64,000 nucleotides of DNA from Brumimicrobium glaciale (GCF_004152935.1 NZ_SETE01000005.1:62001-126000); one strand, 5' to 3'. Positions 34,494 to 44,560 are shown, counted from the stretch's first letter. Numbers and translations are program-made. The notes: generated from the sequence alone by a model not told the origin.

Positions 34494-36179
34494 ATGAAAA
34501 TTACAACCCTTATTACGGCACTCTTCATATCCTTAGCTAGTTTTGGTCAAGGATTAAATGGCGAAATAGCACTTAATGACGAATATTCTCAAATGTCAAT
34601 GGGAATGACAGTTGTTGATGAATATTCTTACTTCATTAAATATCAGCCCAATGGAGATAACTATGCCACGACATATACATTAAACAAAGTAGATACCTTA
34701 GAAAATATTGTTTGGAGTAGCCTTATCGAGCCAAACCCTTCAGACGCAATGATTGAATTTAAAATCATTCCATCTGAAAATGGTGGAATTTATCTTTCTG
34801 GTTGGGGCTGGCCTTCATGCGATGTGGGGTCAGAATGTTTTCGATTTATTCAAAAGTTTGATGCAAATGGGAATCTAGGGTGGACAAAAACTTGGTTTGA
34901 TGAGTTCTGTAATGAAGTTATCATAAGTGGTTTGTCATTGAATGATAACAATGAATTACTGTTTAATTACAAAACCGCAACTGAATCTAAGATCTATACC
35001 ATGAGCTCAGGAGGAACCTTAATGGATAGTTTAAGTTTAGCCAATTCAGAGCTAGAAAGTATTTCAGAATTTACTAATTATGATAAAATCGCATATAAAA
35101 AAGATTCGATTTTTGGTTTTGATAATAATGGAAATTTGACAGCTTCGCTTAGATTTAGTACACATATTCAAGGAATGAAAGTGCTAAACGATACGCTTTA
35201 CGCTTTGACTTCGGACAGTATTTTTAGTTTTGATACCAATTTTCAAGAAATCGAAGCGAATAACTTAGTTGGTTACACTGGATATTCGAATTTGAAGGTT
35301 GATAATAATCAAATCGAATTTATAAGTCATGGATTGAATGACCAATTTATAATAACATTGGATCATCAATTTGGATTAATAAATCTCCTTACTATTCCAA
35401 TAAAACTTGATATTGCAACTGAAAAAGATTTTAATGATTTACATTTCACTGTTTCGGAAAACTATGAGCTCACAATGTTTACATCAATTCGCCATTTGGA
35501 TTATTCTAGAAAATCAACTCAAGATGCAATAATTAACACAACTGATATTGGAGTAATTGATATTCAACAAACACAAGTTTCGGCAGTTCCTGCACAAGGA
35601 ATAGAAGGTGTTTTCGAAATAAAATTATGGGCTGATGTATTGATTAAAAATTTTGGAAATAACACCTTAGACGACTGTCGAATCAATCACTACATCGCAC
35701 AAGGATTTTGTGGATCTGCGGTTTATTCAGAACAATTCTCTAATTTAAACCTTGCTCCAAACGACTCAATGTGGATTTCATTGGGATTAATTCATACCAA
35801 TAACAACTATTTCTCGGATAGTTTAATTTCAGCTGGTATCTGTGTTTATACAAGTCACTCAAATTTCAAAACAGACATGAATATTACAAATGATAATTAT
35901 TGTAAAAACATTGTTTTTGGATATTTGGGACTGGAAGAAAATGAAATCAATGAAGTAAACATCTACCCAAATCCGACAAGCTCAATTTTAAATATTGAAA
36001 TAGAAAAAGAGGACTTGCAATATGTAATTTACAATACTCAAGGTTTACTCATCAATAAAGGAGACGTGGAATCAAAACAAATCGATGTAAGTAAATTGTC
36101 AAGCGGAATGTATGTTTTACAGCTGAATTCGAAAGATGGAGATTTGATTCACAGGAAGCAGTTCTTAGTAAAAAACTAA
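34494..36179 (+). CDS. Large T9SS-sorted secreted protein
   Basis: A 561-residue protein with a signal peptide ending near SFGQ (about residue 19). The body is beta-rich with WD/propeller-like strand patterns, then a domain at about 370-460 with spaced cysteines (DDCRINHYIAQGFC) that resembles a CARDB/Ig-like region (NFGNNTLDDCRIN and LAPNDSMWISLGLI). The C-terminal type A sorting domain starts at about 487 (EVNIYPNPTSSILNIE). It is exported by T9SS. The ligand or substrate is unknown. The gene is monocistronic. Confidence 0.7.
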   Translation: MKITTLITALFISLASFGQGLNGEIALNDEYSQMSMGMTVVDEYSYFIKYQPNGDNYATTYTLNKVDTLENIVWSSLIEPNPSDAMIEFKIIPSENGGIYLSGWGWPSCDVGSECFRFIQKFDANGNLGWTKTWFDEFCNEVIISGLSLNDNNELLFNYKTATESKIYTMSSGGTLMDSLSLANSELESISEFTNYDKIAYKKDSIFGFDNNGNLTASLRFSTHIQGMKVLNDTLYALTSDSIFSFDTNFQEIEANNLVGYTGYSNLKVDNNQIEFISHGLNDQFIITLDHQFGLINLLTIPIKLDIATEKDFNDLHFTVSENYELTMFTSIRHLDYSRKSTQDAIINTTDIGVIDIQQTQVSAVPAQGIEGVFEIKLWADVLIKNFGNNTLDDCRINHYIAQGFCGSAVYSEQFSNLNLAPNDSMWISLGLIHTNNNYFSDSLISAGICVYTSHSNFKTDMNITNDNYCKNIVFGYLGLEENEINEVNIYPNPTSSILNIEIEKEDLQYVIYNTQGLLINKGDVESKQIDVSKLSSGMYVLQLNSKDGDLIHRKQFLVKN

Positions 36180-36487
36180 TTGTTATCCGATAGGAATCGG
36201 ACGGTTAATTATTACAGTAAATTTTTAATGATTAACGAGGCAGTTGATTTGGATGATGGATTAATTGAAGGGTTCCCCATTTAAATATCAGGAAATAAAC
36301 CAACTATAATACATGCTATCCAAACCGACAAAAACGGCTATTAATCACTAATTTAAAATAGATCCTTCAATCAAAAAAATGATTTAGAACAAAGCTCTAA
36401 ATATATTTCCTAATAATATTTAAAATCAACCAATAAGCATATCAATTATAAATCTTTTTACCTACTTTCAATCCATTCTAAAAATGC
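36180..36487. other. Spacer with degenerate repeats, no gene
   Basis: No gene is seen. The first 60 bp contain TTAATTATTACAG and TTTTTAATGATTAAC units, relatives of the spacer repeats near 17.7 kb. The end holds CTACTTTCAATCCATTCTAAA just before the next start. A similar sequence lies before the gene at 40184. Confidence 0.5.
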
Positions 36488-37603
36488 ATGAACAGAACAG
36501 TACAAAAATTTAAGAATAGTGGCTTTCGAAAATTCATTCGGAGAAACAATAAATATGCTCCCGTTATATTCTTTATTGGAGGATTTATTTTTGATTCTCT
36601 TACGCTTGGACGAATAGATCGTATTTATGACTTAACCATTTTGTGCGCACACATGACTTTTTTAACTGTTGTGATTTATGTGTATAATCGCGTGGATGAC
36701 GGCAGGTGGAAAAACACACTTTTAGATGGTTATCAAATGTATTTGCCTTTGGCTATTCAGTTCTCATTTGGTGGACTTTCCAGTGCTTACGTGATTTACT
36801 TTTCAAGGAGTGTTTCCCTTTCTAAAACCATAACTTTCTTCGTTATTTTGGTGGCTTTACTTTTCGCCAATGAAATGCTGAAAAAACGGATTTCTAATAA
36901 ATACCTGCAGTTTAGTGTCTACTTTTTTATCAGTTTTACGTTTTTCACGTTTATGATTCCGGTTTTCATAAAACAAATGAATACCAATATCTTTCTCATT
37001 TCTGGTTTTGTGAGTTTGGTTGTTACACTTTCACTTATCACATTTACATATAGAAAAAGTCCAAGCACAAGGGCTGAAATTCGCATTAAAAAGTTGGTTG
37101 CTATTATTTTAACAATGTACGCAACAATCAATTTATTCTATTTCACAAACCTCATCCCTCCTGTTCCATTGGCTTTAGATTCAGGAATGGTCGCACATAA
37201 TGTCGAGAAAGTTAATGGTGACTATGTTGTAATCTACGAACGAGACGATTGGTATATATTTTGGCGAGATCACAGAATAAAATACATTCACAAACCAGAT
37301 GAAAGTGTTTATGTTTTTACCTCAATTTTTGCTCCAACACAAATTACAAAACCAGTCTTCCACCGATGGAAATGGTATAATGAAGCAACAAAAACTTGGG
37401 AAATTACTGATAACATCGGCTATGAAATAACAGGCGGAAGAGATGAAGGTTTTCGTGGTTATACTTTCAAAAACAACGTGAAACCCGGCTTCTGGAAAGT
37501 AGATGTGATCACGGAAGAAAATTTAGTTTTGGGAATTATTGATTTTGAAATTATCATAGATCCAACAAAAGCGCCCAAAAGAGTTGTTGAAAGAAGGTTT
37601 TAA
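36488..37603 (+). CDS. DUF2914 multi-pass membrane protein
   Basis: A 371-residue protein. The N-terminal 225 residues hold about seven hydrophobic helices (for example YAPVIFFIGGFIFDSLTL and ITFFVILVALLFAN). The C-terminal domain at about 250-371 contains YVFTSIFAPTQITKPVFHRW, KTWEITDNIGYEITGGRD and the ending GIIDFEIIIDP, typical of DUF2914, a periplasmic ligand-binding-like domain of unknown role. The order of membrane helices then DUF2914 is the usual one for this family. Confidence 0.85.
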   Translation: MNRTVQKFKNSGFRKFIRRNNKYAPVIFFIGGFIFDSLTLGRIDRIYDLTILCAHMTFLTVVIYVYNRVDDGRWKNTLLDGYQMYLPLAIQFSFGGLSSAYVIYFSRSVSLSKTITFFVILVALLFANEMLKKRISNKYLQFSVYFFISFTFFTFMIPVFIKQMNTNIFLISGFVSLVVTLSLITFTYRKSPSTRAEIRIKKLVAIILTMYATINLFYFTNLIPPVPLALDSGMVAHNVEKVNGDYVVIYERDDWYIFWRDHRIKYIHKPDESVYVFTSIFAPTQITKPVFHRWKWYNEATKTWEITDNIGYEITGGRDEGFRGYTFKNNVKPGFWKVDVITEENLVLGIIDFEIIIDPTKAPKRVVERRF

Positions 37604-37829
37604 AACTTTAAATTCCAAGAGACAGTTATTAAGGTTTTGATTCTGTTAAAAAACACTTCTATTTGGTAAAATTGGAATTGAAACCATACTCCTTTTTATA
37701 GATTTTGTATTTTTAGGATATACTTTTAGTAGATTAATTCACATTATACTCAATTGATTATTTATATTCAGCTAACAATTGATTGAAATCGCACAGCATA
37801 GTAAACTACACCAAAACTAATTAGAAAAA

Positions 37830-38912
37830 ATGGTAGCATTATTTGTCTATTTATTCATCGCTTTATTTATTTCCTTTTTATGCTCGATAATGGAATCTGT
37901 TTTACTCTCCATTCCACAATCTTATCTTATTGTCAAACAAAACGAAGGGAAAGTTTGGGCTCAACCATTCAGTGAGTTAAAAATGAATATCGACAAACCT
38001 TTGTCAGCTATTTTAACTTTAAACACCGTAGCACATACCATTGGTGCGGCAGGAGTTGGTGCTCAAGCAGTCAAAGTATTTGGTGAAGCATCTTTCGGAA
38101 TTGTTTCCGCTGTTTTAACATTATTGATTCTATTTTTAACTGAAATTATCCCAAAAACAATTGGAGCTAGATTCTGGAGAAAGTTAACAAAGCCCGTTTA
38201 CAAAATTATTAAAGTAACAATCTTCATCACTTACCCTTTTGTGATTTTATCTGCATTAATCACAAAAATGTTTTCCAAAAACGATAATGAAAACACAACA
38301 AGTAGAGCCGAAATAGCTGCTTTAGCAAGTATAGGAACAGAAGAAGGTCTATTCTCAAGTAAAGAGAACAAAATCATTCAAAATATTCTAAAATTAAAAA
38401 ATATAAAAGTTAAGGAAATTATGACTCCGCGAGTTGTCTTAGCTACAGCAGATGAAAACATGAATTTAAATGAATTCTTAAAGGATAAAGAATATTTAAA
38501 ATTCTCTAGAATTCCAGTTTACTCTGAAAACATTGAAAACATCACTGGCTACGTTATGAGGCAAGAGGTTTTTGAACATTTGGCTGAAGGAAATCAAAAT
38601 CTAAAACTGAAAGATTTAAAACATTCTATTTTAAAAGTTCCAAACTTCACAGTGCTCTTCACTCTTTGGGAAAGTCTATTGGAGAAAAAAGACCATATCG
38701 CTTTAATCGTAGACCAATATGGCGGTGTGGACGGAATCGTATCTATGGAAGACATTATTGAAACTTTACTTGGATTAGAGATTATGGATGAAAAAGATAC
38801 TGTAACTGACATGCAAAAATTTGCACGTGACAGATGGGAAAATAGACAAGTAAAATATGAAAATATTGAGAAATTCAATAAAGATGATCAGCCCGAAAAA
38901 CCTAAAGAGTAA
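37830..38912 (+). CDS. CNNM/CorC family transporter with CBS domains
   Basis: A 360-residue protein with an N-terminal DUF21/CNNM membrane domain (residues about 1-150, with LCSIMESVLLSIPQSYL and LTEIIPKTIGARFW) and a CBS pair at about 195-320 (IMTPRVVLATADE and YGGVDGIVSMEDIIETLLG). The CorC_HlyC domain usually present at the C-terminus is missing. CNNM proteins export or regulate magnesium. The short form is common in bacteria. The transported ion is inferred from the family. Confidence 0.88.
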   Translation: MVALFVYLFIALFISFLCSIMESVLLSIPQSYLIVKQNEGKVWAQPFSELKMNIDKPLSAILTLNTVAHTIGAAGVGAQAVKVFGEASFGIVSAVLTLLILFLTEIIPKTIGARFWRKLTKPVYKIIKVTIFITYPFVILSALITKMFSKNDNENTTSRAEIAALASIGTEEGLFSSKENKIIQNILKLKNIKVKEIMTPRVVLATADENMNLNEFLKDKEYLKFSRIPVYSENIENITGYVMRQEVFEHLAEGNQNLKLKDLKHSILKVPNFTVLFTLWESLLEKKDHIALIVDQYGGVDGIVSMEDIIETLLGLEIMDEKDTVTDMQKFARDRWENRQVKYENIEKFNKDDQPEKPKE

Positions 38913-39032
38913 AGGATTGAAAACTTAATGTTTATTTGACTAAAATTAAAATCCTTGATGATAATTCAAACGCTATTGCTCTATTTTGCCTTAGCTTTTT
39001 AAAGTATTGGTCAAATTAGCTTCAAACAAATT

Positions 39033-39206
39033 GAACTGAACCACTAGGGACTAAAAGTGCCTGAGGATCATTTGAGAATAGAATTCTATGGCTAGCGATT
39101 TTGATGTTAGATGTTAGACATTAGACATTAGACAAAAATTAGACTTTTTGTCTTTTTCCTAAAATATAATGTTTGATATAAAGGTTTTTAGAAGATAAAG
39201 CTAGAT
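39033..39206 (+). repeat. Imperfect direct repeat upstream of GNAT gene
   Basis: A 170-bp unit starts GAACTGAACCACTAGGG, continues with GATGTTAGATGTTAGACATT units and a TTAGAC/GTCTTTTT hairpin, and ends AATGTTTGATATAAAGG. A related copy lies downstream of the acetyltransferase gene at 39907-40065. Confidence 0.75.
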
Positions 39207-39370
39207 GAACAATTCGAAAGCACTATAATAATCATCAATATTGATAGCATAATTAAATTGAATGGTGCGTATAAAACTTTATACAATAATACGTATATTG
39301 AAGATAAAATGAGAAATTATCTAATAAAAGATTAATAAATCGTCTAATATTACCCAAAATATGCTTCAGA

Positions 39371-39907
39371 ATGAAAATATACGCAGAAACAGATAGATTA
39401 ATTTTAAGAGAAATTATTTCTACTGATATAGATGGATTGTTCGCGTTAGACTCCGATCCAGCTGTACATAAATATTTAGGCAATGAACCTGTAATTTACA
39501 AAGAAAAGCTTGTTGAGGTAATCGATTTTATTAGAAAACAATACGAAGAGAACGGAATTGGGCGATGGGCAATAGTCGACAAGAAAACCAATGCCTTCAT
39601 GGGTTGGGCAGGCCTAAAATTTGTTACAGAAGAAACAAACAATCATATTAATTATTATGATTTAGGTTATCGAATCATTCAAAAATACTGGAATCAAGGA
39701 TTTGCAACTGAAGCTGCATTGGCTTCTTTAAAATATGCTTTCACTAAATTAGATGCAAAGGAAGTTTATGCAATTACAGATTCTAAAAATAGAGCATCAA
39801 ACCATATACTATACAAAATTGGTTTTAGTTGTACTGAGAAGTTTATGTATGATGGAGCAAAACACCATTGGTATAAAATTAAAAAATCAGATTTTGAGAA
39901 AAGATAG
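39371..39907 (+). CDS. GNAT family N-acetyltransferase
   Basis: A 178-residue acetyltransferase of the RimJ/RimL-like (Acetyltransf_3) group. Key parts are IYAETDRLILREI at the N-terminus, and the motif A region YRIIQKYWNQGFATEAALAS, where the acetyl-CoA pyrophosphate loop is in the WNQGFATEA stretch. The end NHILYKIGFSCTEKFMYDG is the usual final strand. It acetylates an amine, perhaps a small molecule or peptide; the substrate is unknown. It is flanked by two copies of a related spacer repeat, and its stop codon overlaps the first base of the downstream repeat. Confidence 0.85.
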   Translation: MKIYAETDRLILREIISTDIDGLFALDSDPAVHKYLGNEPVIYKEKLVEVIDFIRKQYEENGIGRWAIVDKKTNAFMGWAGLKFVTEETNNHINYYDLGYRIIQKYWNQGFATEAALASLKYAFTKLDAKEVYAITDSKNRASNHILYKIGFSCTEKFMYDGAKHHWYKIKKSDFEKR

Positions 39908-40065
39908 AACTGAACCATTAGGTCTTAAAACACTATAGGTTCATTTGAGAATAAAATTTTATTTCTATCAAAAAAATTAAGATGTTAGATATTAGACTTT
40001 CTGTCTTTTTTCTAACATCGCAAATCTAATGTTTGACAAAGGTTTTTAGCAGCTAAAGTGCATAG
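39907..40065 (+). repeat. Imperfect direct repeat downstream of GNAT gene
   Basis: The unit starts GAACTGAACCATTAGG at the stop codon of the acetyltransferase gene, shows ATGTTAGATATTAGAC and TTTTCTAACATCG arms of a hairpin, and ends AATGTTTGACAAAGG. It aligns along its length with 39033-39206. Confidence 0.75.
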
Positions 40066-40183
40066 TTTTAATTATTACTGAGACCAAGAAAAGCCTAAAC
40101 ATATTATGATAAAAGCATAACAACAAGATATTTATATTTAAACCAATTATTTTTTTCCTATTTTCAAACCATTCTAAACCAAC

Positions 40184-41437
40184 ATGAAGAAAATATTTTT
40201 TTTAACCATTTCGAGTTTTTTATTTATACTAAACGATTTAAACGCACAGGTAACTGGTTGTACCGATTCAAAAGCCCTTAATTTCAATTCAGTGGCATCA
40301 GAAAACAATGGCAGTTGTATTTATATTTCAGACACAATAACGCCTAATTCAAGCTCTATTTTAGAAAACGCAATCTCAGAAACATCTGGATTAATAAAGT
40401 GGAATGATAAATTATGGACCCATAATGACAGCGGCGGTCAATCAATAATTTATGGTTTAGATACTTTGAATGGCAATCTGAATGAAACTATCGAATTATT
40501 TAGCACATCAAACCCTCCGATTGCTGGAGAACCTGTTGATTGGGAAGAGATTTCCCAAGACAGTAGTTTTGTATATATTGGTGACTTTGGAAACAATATA
40601 AGTGGAAATCGAACAGATTTAAAAATTTTAAGAATCTCAAAAGTTTCTTTACTTACTAATTTTCCAATTGTCGATACGATATATTTTTCTTATTCAGATC
40701 AAACTGATTTTACAAATACAGGATCCAATATTACTGAATTTGATTGTGAAGCTTTTATTGTCTCAAAAGACAGTATTTACTTATTTACAAAACAATGGAT
40801 AAGTGAAAAGACTAAAATCTATTCCCTTCCTAAAGTCCCTGGTTCCTATAATGCAAGATTAAAATCAACCATAAATGTTGAAGGATTAATCACAGGAGCC
40901 GTTTATCTAGAGTCAAAAAATATTATCGCATTGTCAGGTTATTCAAAATTGCTGAGTCCCTTCATTTATCTGATTTATGATTTTAAAGGAGATTTTTTTA
41001 CTAGGGGAAATAAAAGAAAAATCAATTTATCACTCCCATTCCACCAAGTTGAGGGAATCACCTCTTCAAATGGATTCAAATATTATATTTCTAATGAAAA
41101 ATTTTCACAATCCAACATCATTCAAAAGCTACATATAATAGATTTAACTCCATATTTGGATGAACATTTATCAAATCTCTTGTCCATTTCAGAAATTTAT
41201 ATTAAAAATGACTATTTCATTTATCCTGTTCCAGCAAGTGATTTCATTTATATAAAATCCAAAACCGATCTTCACAATAGAAATTATATTTTGATTAATC
41301 AAATGGGCAAAGTTCTTCGTAAAGGAAAACTGATAAATGATAATCCAAGTATAGATATTTCAAATATTCAAAATGGACTATATTATCTTAAAATTGGTGA
41401 AAACCAAGAACACATATTTAATATAATCAAACGATAA
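40184..41437 (+). CDS. Secreted protein with T9SS-like tail
   Basis: A 417-residue exported protein with signal peptide ending near LNAQ (residue 22). The mature start VTGCTDSKALNFNSVASE followed by GSCIY is the pattern GCTDxxAxNYNxxA, a small extracellular repeat of Bacteroidota. The middle consists of beta-propeller-like strands. The end from about residue 345 (FIYPVPASDFIYIKSK, ending LYYLKIGENQEHIFNIIKR) is a type A sorting domain. Function is not clear. The gene is monocistronic. Confidence 0.75.
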   Translation: MKKIFFLTISSFLFILNDLNAQVTGCTDSKALNFNSVASENNGSCIYISDTITPNSSSILENAISETSGLIKWNDKLWTHNDSGGQSIIYGLDTLNGNLNETIELFSTSNPPIAGEPVDWEEISQDSSFVYIGDFGNNISGNRTDLKILRISKVSLLTNFPIVDTIYFSYSDQTDFTNTGSNITEFDCEAFIVSKDSIYLFTKQWISEKTKIYSLPKVPGSYNARLKSTINVEGLITGAVYLESKNIIALSGYSKLLSPFIYLIYDFKGDFFTRGNKRKINLSLPFHQVEGITSSNGFKYYISNEKFSQSNIIQKLHIIDLTPYLDEHLSNLLSISEIYIKNDYFIYPVPASDFIYIKSKTDLHNRNYILINQMGKVLRKGKLINDNPSIDISNIQNGLYYLKIGENQEHIFNIIKR

Positions 41438-41581
41438 ATTAAAGTTTGTTTGTGAACTATTGGTCTATTAGTTCAATTTCCAGCATAGCCTATAAATTTG
41501 AAACCAATGAATAGTTTTAAAATCATCCAAAAAAAACATTCAAATAGAATAATTAGAACATTCTAATTTCAATCCATTTTC

Positions 41582-41589
41582 TAACTTTG
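41582..41589 (+). promoter_or_regulatory. Putative -7 promoter element
   Basis: TAACTTTG matches TAnnTTTG and lies 27 bp before the ATG of the isoaspartyl peptidase gene. Confidence 0.5.
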
Positions 41590-41615
41590 TATCAATCAAA
41601 TAATAAACTCTTCAA

Positions 41616-42542
41616 ATGAAATTTTCAATAGCAATTCACGGCGGTGCCGGTACACTCGTTAAAGGTATGATGACTCCAGAATTGGAATTACGATACAAAG
41701 CAGACCTAGAAAAAGCGCTTGATGCGGGCTACAAAGCACTCGAAGATGGAAAGTCATCAGTCGATGCTGTTGAAATTGCTGTAAATATTCTAGAAGATTC
41801 CCCACTTTTTAACGCTGGAAAAGGAAGTGTTTTTACCGCCAATGAAACGCATGAAATGGATGCTTCTATTATGGAAGGAAAAAATCTAAACGCTGGAGCA
41901 ATCTCTTTAATTTCTGGAATCAAAAACCCAATTTCTTTAGCTAGAGATGTCATGGAAAAAAGCGAACACGTTTTCCTAGCAGCTGAAGGAGCGATGATTT
42001 TCGCTAAAATGAATGGCTATACGACTGAACCTGATTCATATTTCTACGATGATTTACGTCATAAACAATGGCTAGAAATAAAAGACACGGATAGTTTTCA
42101 ATTGGATCATTCTAAATCTAAAGATTCAAAATTTGGAACTGTTGGAGCTGTTGCTTGCGATAAAAACGGAAACATAGCCGCTGCAACAAGCACTGGTGGA
42201 ATGACCAACAAGAAATTTGGTAGAATTGGAGACAGTCCTATGGTTGGAGCTGGAAACTACGCCAACAATGAAACTTGCGCAATCTCCTGCACAGGAAGTG
42301 GTGAATTCTTCATTCGTGGAGTTGTTGCTTATGACGTAGCGTGTTTAATTGAACACAAAAATTATTCATTAGAAAAAGCGGCTGATGAAGTTATCAATAA
42401 GCGTATTCTAAAAATCGGTGGAGATGGCGGATTGATTGCTGTAAACGCAAAAGGAGATATCGCAATGCCATTTAATACCGAAGGAATGTACCGCGGATGC
42501 AGAGATTCAGAAGGGAAGAAAGAGGTTTTGATTTATAACTAG
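41616..42542 (+). CDS. Isoaspartyl peptidase / plant-type L-asparaginase
   Basis: A 308-residue Ntn-hydrolase of the IaaA family. The precursor is cleaved autocatalytically between Gly174 and the nucleophile Thr175 in KFGTVGAVACDKNGN. Other landmarks are the N-terminal IAIHGGAGTL, VDAVEIAVNILEDSP, and the beta-subunit sequence GGMTNKKFGRIGDSPMVG. It hydrolyses beta-aspartyl dipeptides and L-asparagine. Because the window also contains cyanophycin synthetase and cyanophycinase, cleavage of beta-Asp-Arg dipeptide is a plausible role. There is no signal peptide, so it acts in the cytoplasm. Length is at the short end of the family. Confidence 0.93.
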   Translation: MKFSIAIHGGAGTLVKGMMTPELELRYKADLEKALDAGYKALEDGKSSVDAVEIAVNILEDSPLFNAGKGSVFTANETHEMDASIMEGKNLNAGAISLISGIKNPISLARDVMEKSEHVFLAAEGAMIFAKMNGYTTEPDSYFYDDLRHKQWLEIKDTDSFQLDHSKSKDSKFGTVGAVACDKNGNIAAATSTGGMTNKKFGRIGDSPMVGAGNYANNETCAISCTGSGEFFIRGVVAYDVACLIEHKNYSLEKAADEVINKRILKIGGDGGLIAVNAKGDIAMPFNTEGMYRGCRDSEGKKEVLIYN

Positions 42543-42665
42543 AGTTTTGCTTTAGGATTGCTGCTTTCAGCGTTTGCGTTAACTTCGGCTACCATGAGTC
42601 AACGGATTACTCTTCGTTGACTGAGCATTGTCACAGGTAACAATCAAAGCCAACAACCAATAAAA

Positions 42666-42700
42666 AAACCTCCAAAAGCCAAAACTCTCAGAGGTTTCTA
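42666..42700. terminator. Terminator between convergent genes
   Basis: A 7-bp stem (AAACCTC with GAGGTTT) closes an 18-nt loop. It lies between the isoaspartyl peptidase gene and the first S74-type gene, which converge here. A decayed copy with the same loop type sits at 49838-49868, before the second S74-type gene. Confidence 0.6.
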
Positions 42701-42845
42701 TTCATCAAAAATATATAAATCTAACATATCATATTTACCAGTTTAAAATTAATTTTGAATAACAAAACGGTCTGCAATTGAAGTCTGTACCACAAACAAC
42801 CACCCCTATCGCGTTAATAATTAAACCTTAATAATTAATCATTAT

Positions 42846-44441
42846 TTACCTAACTATCATTCTCTTAGACATTATCTCTTGTCCATTTCTTGTAAGTGAA
42901 TAAATAAACATTCCTTTCCCAACCTCAGAAGCCAAAATTGTAATTTCACCTTTGTTTTCTTCAAGTGGATAATCCTTAACAAATCCTCCGTTTAAGTTAA
43001 AAATAGTAATTGAAGCTTGATTAACCTCAGAAGCTAATTGGTAGCGAATTACGGTTCTATCATTGAATGGATTAGGTGTGTTTTGTTCCATTGAGTAATC
43101 AGATACCTCACGACTGGCTTGAACTAAGCTTTCTCTTATTTTGTCGTTGGCTTTGTATTCTGCTAATTCATCTTTAACAGATGATAATTCCTCGCGAACT
43201 GATTTTATTTCTTCAACTAATTCAGTGTTCAACTCCTGAATTCCTGCGGTTAAAACAGAGATTAAACCTGTATAGTTAATGGCTTTGTAAGAAATATCAG
43301 AAACTATCTTACCGTCTTCATCAAAAACTGGTTGAGTTACGTCTTTGGTTAATTCTGGGAAGACTTCTGCCATTTCTTGTGATATAAAACCGTGTTGGTT
43401 TATCTCTGGAAGTACAAGCCCATCTGTTTTATTGAAATTATAAGTTACCGGTCTAAGTAAAGAAATCTTTTCAAGTACATTAATCTCATTTGAAATTTCG
43501 TTCTTTAATTTGGCGTCAGATATAAGGAATGTACCCGCGGTTGTCATAATATTTCCATTAAAATATCCTGCGAAATTATTACCTGTAGTACTTGCTGCTA
43601 TACCATAAATTCCAGCATTAAAACTAGCAGTGGCATCAGTTTCACCTTTTACTCCATATGAAGCACTTGCATTACTATTTATACTTATACCATGAACACC
43701 TGTTGAAACGTCTCGACCTATAGCTTTACCATAAACACCCGTTGACATTCCTCCATCAGAACATTCACTAAATATTCCATAACCGAAATCTGAAACATGG
43801 CGTACTCTAATTTTTGCACCAAATATTTCAGGTGCAATTAAAGATCCATTAAAATTATTGATGGACAAACCTAGTTGCCCCTTTGTGAAGATACCTACTT
43901 TAGGAGAAGTAACATTATTATCTCCAAAAGGAAAAACTTCATCAACATTTTCTCCAAAATAAGTGTTCGCGCCATTTGGAGTCATAATAGCTACTAATTT
44001 AGTTGTACCTTGAGTTCCAGGATTTCCGCCACTCGGCAAAGATCCAAAACCATTTCCTACGATAAATTCTAATGGTTTAGCAGTTGTGCCGCCATTGTGA
44101 ATCCATTGAATACGAGGTTTCGCTGGACTTGCACTTGTATAGCCCGTTACCAAAGCACTTCCTTTGAATTGGAAACGAGAGCCGTAAAATGTTTGTCCGC
44201 CAGCAGGAACTTTACCTAAGGAAAACCATTCATCAGTATTACCAAATGTAAAATCACTTGTGCCACCTGACAGTTGGGTAACTGCTCCAGCTTGAAAACG
44301 GAAGATTTCATCAAGACCCAAGGAAGACCCTAACGGAGTAGGAAAAGGAACAGCAGTGATATTGTTCTGACTTAGACTATTAGATTGTCCAAAAGAAAAC
44401 GTAATAGTAAATAAACTTGCGAATAAAAGTACTTTTTTCAT
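42846..44441 (-). CDS. S74 tail-fibre-like protein with T9SS tail, copy 1
   Basis: A 531-residue secreted protein with signal peptide ending SFGQ (residue 19). The middle part (about 80-310) is beta-rich tail-fibre-like sequence. The segment LKNEISNEINVLEKI and then VTYNFNKTDG and HGFISQEMAEVFPE at about 313-360 is a Peptidase_S74 intramolecular chaperone domain, as in endosialidase tail fibres. A coiled coil follows (LNTELVEEIKSVREELSSVK), then a type A sorting domain beginning TPNPFNDRTVIRYQLA. It is likely a trimeric surface fibre secreted by T9SS. It is divergent from the giant CHU_C gene next to it. Confidence 0.85.
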   Translation of the reverse strand: MKKVLLFASLFTITFSFGQSNSLSQNNITAVPFPTPLGSSLGLDEIFRFQAGAVTQLSGGTSDFTFGNTDEWFSLGKVPAGGQTFYGSRFQFKGSALVTGYTSASPAKPRIQWIHNGGTTAKPLEFIVGNGFGSLPSGGNPGTQGTTKLVAIMTPNGANTYFGENVDEVFPFGDNNVTSPKVGIFTKGQLGLSINNFNGSLIAPEIFGAKIRVRHVSDFGYGIFSECSDGGMSTGVYGKAIGRDVSTGVHGISINSNASASYGVKGETDATASFNAGIYGIAASTTGNNFAGYFNGNIMTTAGTFLISDAKLKNEISNEINVLEKISLLRPVTYNFNKTDGLVLPEINQHGFISQEMAEVFPELTKDVTQPVFDEDGKIVSDISYKAINYTGLISVLTAGIQELNTELVEEIKSVREELSSVKDELAEYKANDKIRESLVQASREVSDYSMEQNTPNPFNDRTVIRYQLASEVNQASITIFNLNGGFVKDYPLEENKGEITILASEVGKGMFIYSLTRNGQEIMSKRMIVR

Positions 44442-44475
44442 AATGTAATGTTTTTAATTGATTGTTAAAACTCAT

Positions 44476-44487
44476 AAAAAAAAAAAA
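44476..44487. other. 12-nt poly-A tract in divergent promoter region
   Basis: A run of 12 A on the plus strand lies in the 124-bp spacer between the first S74-type gene and the CHU_C gene. It is 35-46 bp upstream of the S74 start codon. An equivalent run lies in the second locus at 51527-51537. Tracts of this kind can change length by slippage. Confidence 0.7.
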
Positions 44488-44552
44488 TGAAATAGCAAAA
44501 TTAAAAACAACTATTTTTAATTTTTCTGTATGGGAGTTCAACTAATTTTCTC

Positions 44553-44560
44553 TATTTTTG
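44553..44560 (+). promoter_or_regulatory. Putative -7 element giving a leaderless start
   Basis: TATTTTTG matches TAnnTTTG and ends only 5 bp before the ATG at 44566. Transcription would start within about two bases of the ATG, so the mRNA would be leaderless or nearly so. The same arrangement occurs at the paralogous gene. Confidence 0.5.

Noticed and set aside
39907-40065. Integron attC site downstream of the GNAT gene
   Set aside because: GTTAGAC/GTTAGAT-like cores occur, but a proper RYYYAAC partner at the right place was not found and no integrase is present. Kept only as a repeat.
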